Under the pieces are notes generated by a model, which was not told the DNA's origin, made no database searches, and was given only the letters and a program-made list of their open reading frames with translations. A stretch of 7,375 bases of DNA from UBA1189 sp045612925 (GTDB lineage Bacteria > Bacteroidota > Bacteroidia > Bacteroidales > Bacteroidaceae): positions 1 to 7,375 of the forward strand of contig JAZKZX010000069.1 of the NCBI GenBank assembly GCA_045612925.1, in the 5' to 3' direction. This document shows, in pieces, positions 6,604 through 7,375 of this stretch. How positions within the stretch are numbered: the stretch's first letter is position 1; each line of letters begins with the position of its first letter. The position numbers and the translations under genes are program-made.

Positions 6604-6632
6604 CTCTGCATCTCCAGCATCATCTAAAGCCA

Positions 6633-6669
6633 ACACGCCGCAAAGCACCTCGTGTGCTCTGCGGCGTGT
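6633..6669. terminator. Strong hairpin between convergent genes, probable two-way terminator
   Basis: Arms ACACGCCGCAAAGCAC (6633-6648) and GTGCTCTGCGGCGTGT (6654-6669) pair at 15 of 16 positions (one A-C mismatch at 6643/6659) around a 5-nt loop. It lies 30 nt after the regulator stop and 27 nt past the stop of the convergent CoA-activase-like gene. There is no long T run on either side, only TTT shortly after the stem on the minus strand. It is therefore not a textbook intrinsic terminator, but the position and stem strength fit termination or 3'-end protection for both transcripts. Confidence 0.75.
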
Positions 6670-6695
6670 ATCGTGTATGGGCTATGGGGCAGCGG

Positions 6696-7375
6696 TCAAG
6701 ATGTCTCCAGGTCTTCGACAAAGAGGAGTAGGCGGTTCACTACGTTGACCTCGCTGACGTTGCTGTCAAAGTCGAGCGAGAGGAGGTTGAGTTCGGGCAG
6801 GTAGCGCTTGAGCTTGTTCTCTATGCCTCGGCACACGATGTGGTTGGCGATGCATCCGAAGGGCTGCAGGCTCACCACGTGGGTAGCACCACTCCGTACG
6901 GCACTGATGACCTCGGCGGGGAGCAGCCACCCCTCGCCAAACTGGGCGTTGAGGTTGATGACGTGGCTGGCTTCGCGGGCTATGTCGAAGATGTCGTGGA
7001 AGGGCTGGTAGTAGCGGAAGGAGGCACAGAGCCTGTCGGTGCAGTGCATCTGTCGGCGGATGTAGCTGTAGGCCCAACGATAGAGCGTGGGGGTGATCGT
7101 GGAGGTGTCGATGAGGGCTTCGCGGCGTGCCTCCTTGTTGACGAAGGTCTCGAGGAAGAACTCGGTCATCAGCGGGGGTAACACCTCGATGCCGCGTCCT
7201 ACGAGCCAGTCGGTGACTCCGCGCTGGGCATAGGGGTGAAACTTGAGCAGTATCTCGCCCACGATGCCTACCTTGGGGCAGTGCTTCGTAGCGCAGATGC
7301 TGTCGAAGTCGCGTGCAGCATCGCTGAGGGTGGCATAGAGGCGGTCGGGGTTGTTGCGCTCCACGGCCTTGCCCA
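6696..7375 (-). CDS. CoA-dehydratase-activase-like protein, C-terminal part (partial)
   Basis: Only the C-terminal 226 or so residues are in the window. The frame stays open through the right edge (GKAVERNNPDRLY), so the GTG at 7362-7364 is internal rather than a start. The segment matches the end of the large (about 1400-residue) proteins that combine BadF/HgdC-type activase ATPase domains with a DUF2229/2-hydroxyglutaryl-CoA dehydratase-like region. Typical stretches are KVGIVGEILLKFHPYAQRG, FGEGWLLPAEVI, SLQPFGCIANHIVCRG and LNLLSLDFDSNVSEVN. The two Cys in FGCIANHIVCRG could help hold an iron-sulphur cluster, as in this superfamily. Family members such as HgdC donate low-potential electrons to 2-hydroxyacyl-CoA dehydratases, but the substrate of these large fused forms is not established. 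It converges on the regulator gene and shows no functional link to the operon. Its G+C is high (about 60% in a sampled 60-base line, against about 35% in a sampled line of the regulator). Confidence 0.88.
   Translation of the reverse strand, partial: GKAVERNNPDRLYATLSDAARDFDSICATKHCPKVGIVGEILLKFHPYAQRGVTDWLVGRGIEVLPPLMTEFFLETFVNKEARREALIDTSTITPTLYRWAYSYIRRQMHCTDRLCASFRYYQPFHDIFDIAREASHVINLNAQFGEGWLLPAEVISAVRSGATHVVSLQPFGCIANHIVCRGIENKLKRYLPELNLLSLDFDSNVSEVNVVNRLLLFVEDLETS

Noticed and set aside
7362..7364. GTG as the start of a separate 222-residue protein at the right edge
   Set aside because: The frame continues to the window edge with residues (GKA) that fit the large activase family, so this is an internal Val codon.

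Overview
The window looks like the chromosome of a Bacteroidota (Bacteroidales-type) bacterium. Three things support this: divergent promoters that fit the Bacteroides consensus (TTG, about 20 nt, TAnnTTTG), A-rich start regions without strong Shine-Dalgarno sites, and lipoproteins whose lipid-bearing Cys is followed at once by acidic residues. All protein families recognised here are common in that phylum. No mobile element, CRISPR array, tRNA or rRNA was seen, and no gene-free stretch exceeds about 150 bases.

Layout. (1) Positions 8-5480, minus strand, read right to left: an outer-membrane beta-barrel porin, an imelysin-family (peptidase M75-like, iron-associated) lipoprotein, a di-heme DUF1111/DHOR lipoprotein with two CxxCH motifs, and a small fused ResB-CcsA (CcsBA) cytochrome c haem ligase. 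The porin-imelysin gap is 27 nt and the imelysin-DHOR gap is 7 nt. The DHOR-ccsBA gap is 96 nt and holds a hairpin and a possible internal promoter. (2) Positions 5481-5646: a divergent control region with one promoter for each direction and several short inverted repeats between them. (3) Positions 5647-6603, plus strand: a 318-residue regulator that joins a hemerythrin-like domain resembling the RIC/YtfE/ScdA di-iron proteins to a LuxR-type helix-turn-helix. (4) Positions 6633-6669: a strong hairpin between convergent genes. (5) Positions 6696-7375, minus strand: the C-terminal end of a large CoA-dehydratase-activase-like protein, cut by the window edge and apparently unrelated to the rest.

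How the genes may work together (inference). The porin would admit a substrate, probably iron. The imelysin and DHOR lipoproteins would bind and redox-process it at the outer membrane. CcsBA would attach the two c-type haems that DHOR needs. The divergent regulator has a complete predicted set of di-iron ligands (H86, H131, E135, H164, H207, E211), so it could sense iron, oxygen, peroxide or nitric oxide and switch the operon. The most notable hypothesis is this whole unit: a di-iron LuxR-type sensor facing an imelysin/di-haem/porin operon that ends in its own haem-ligation gene.
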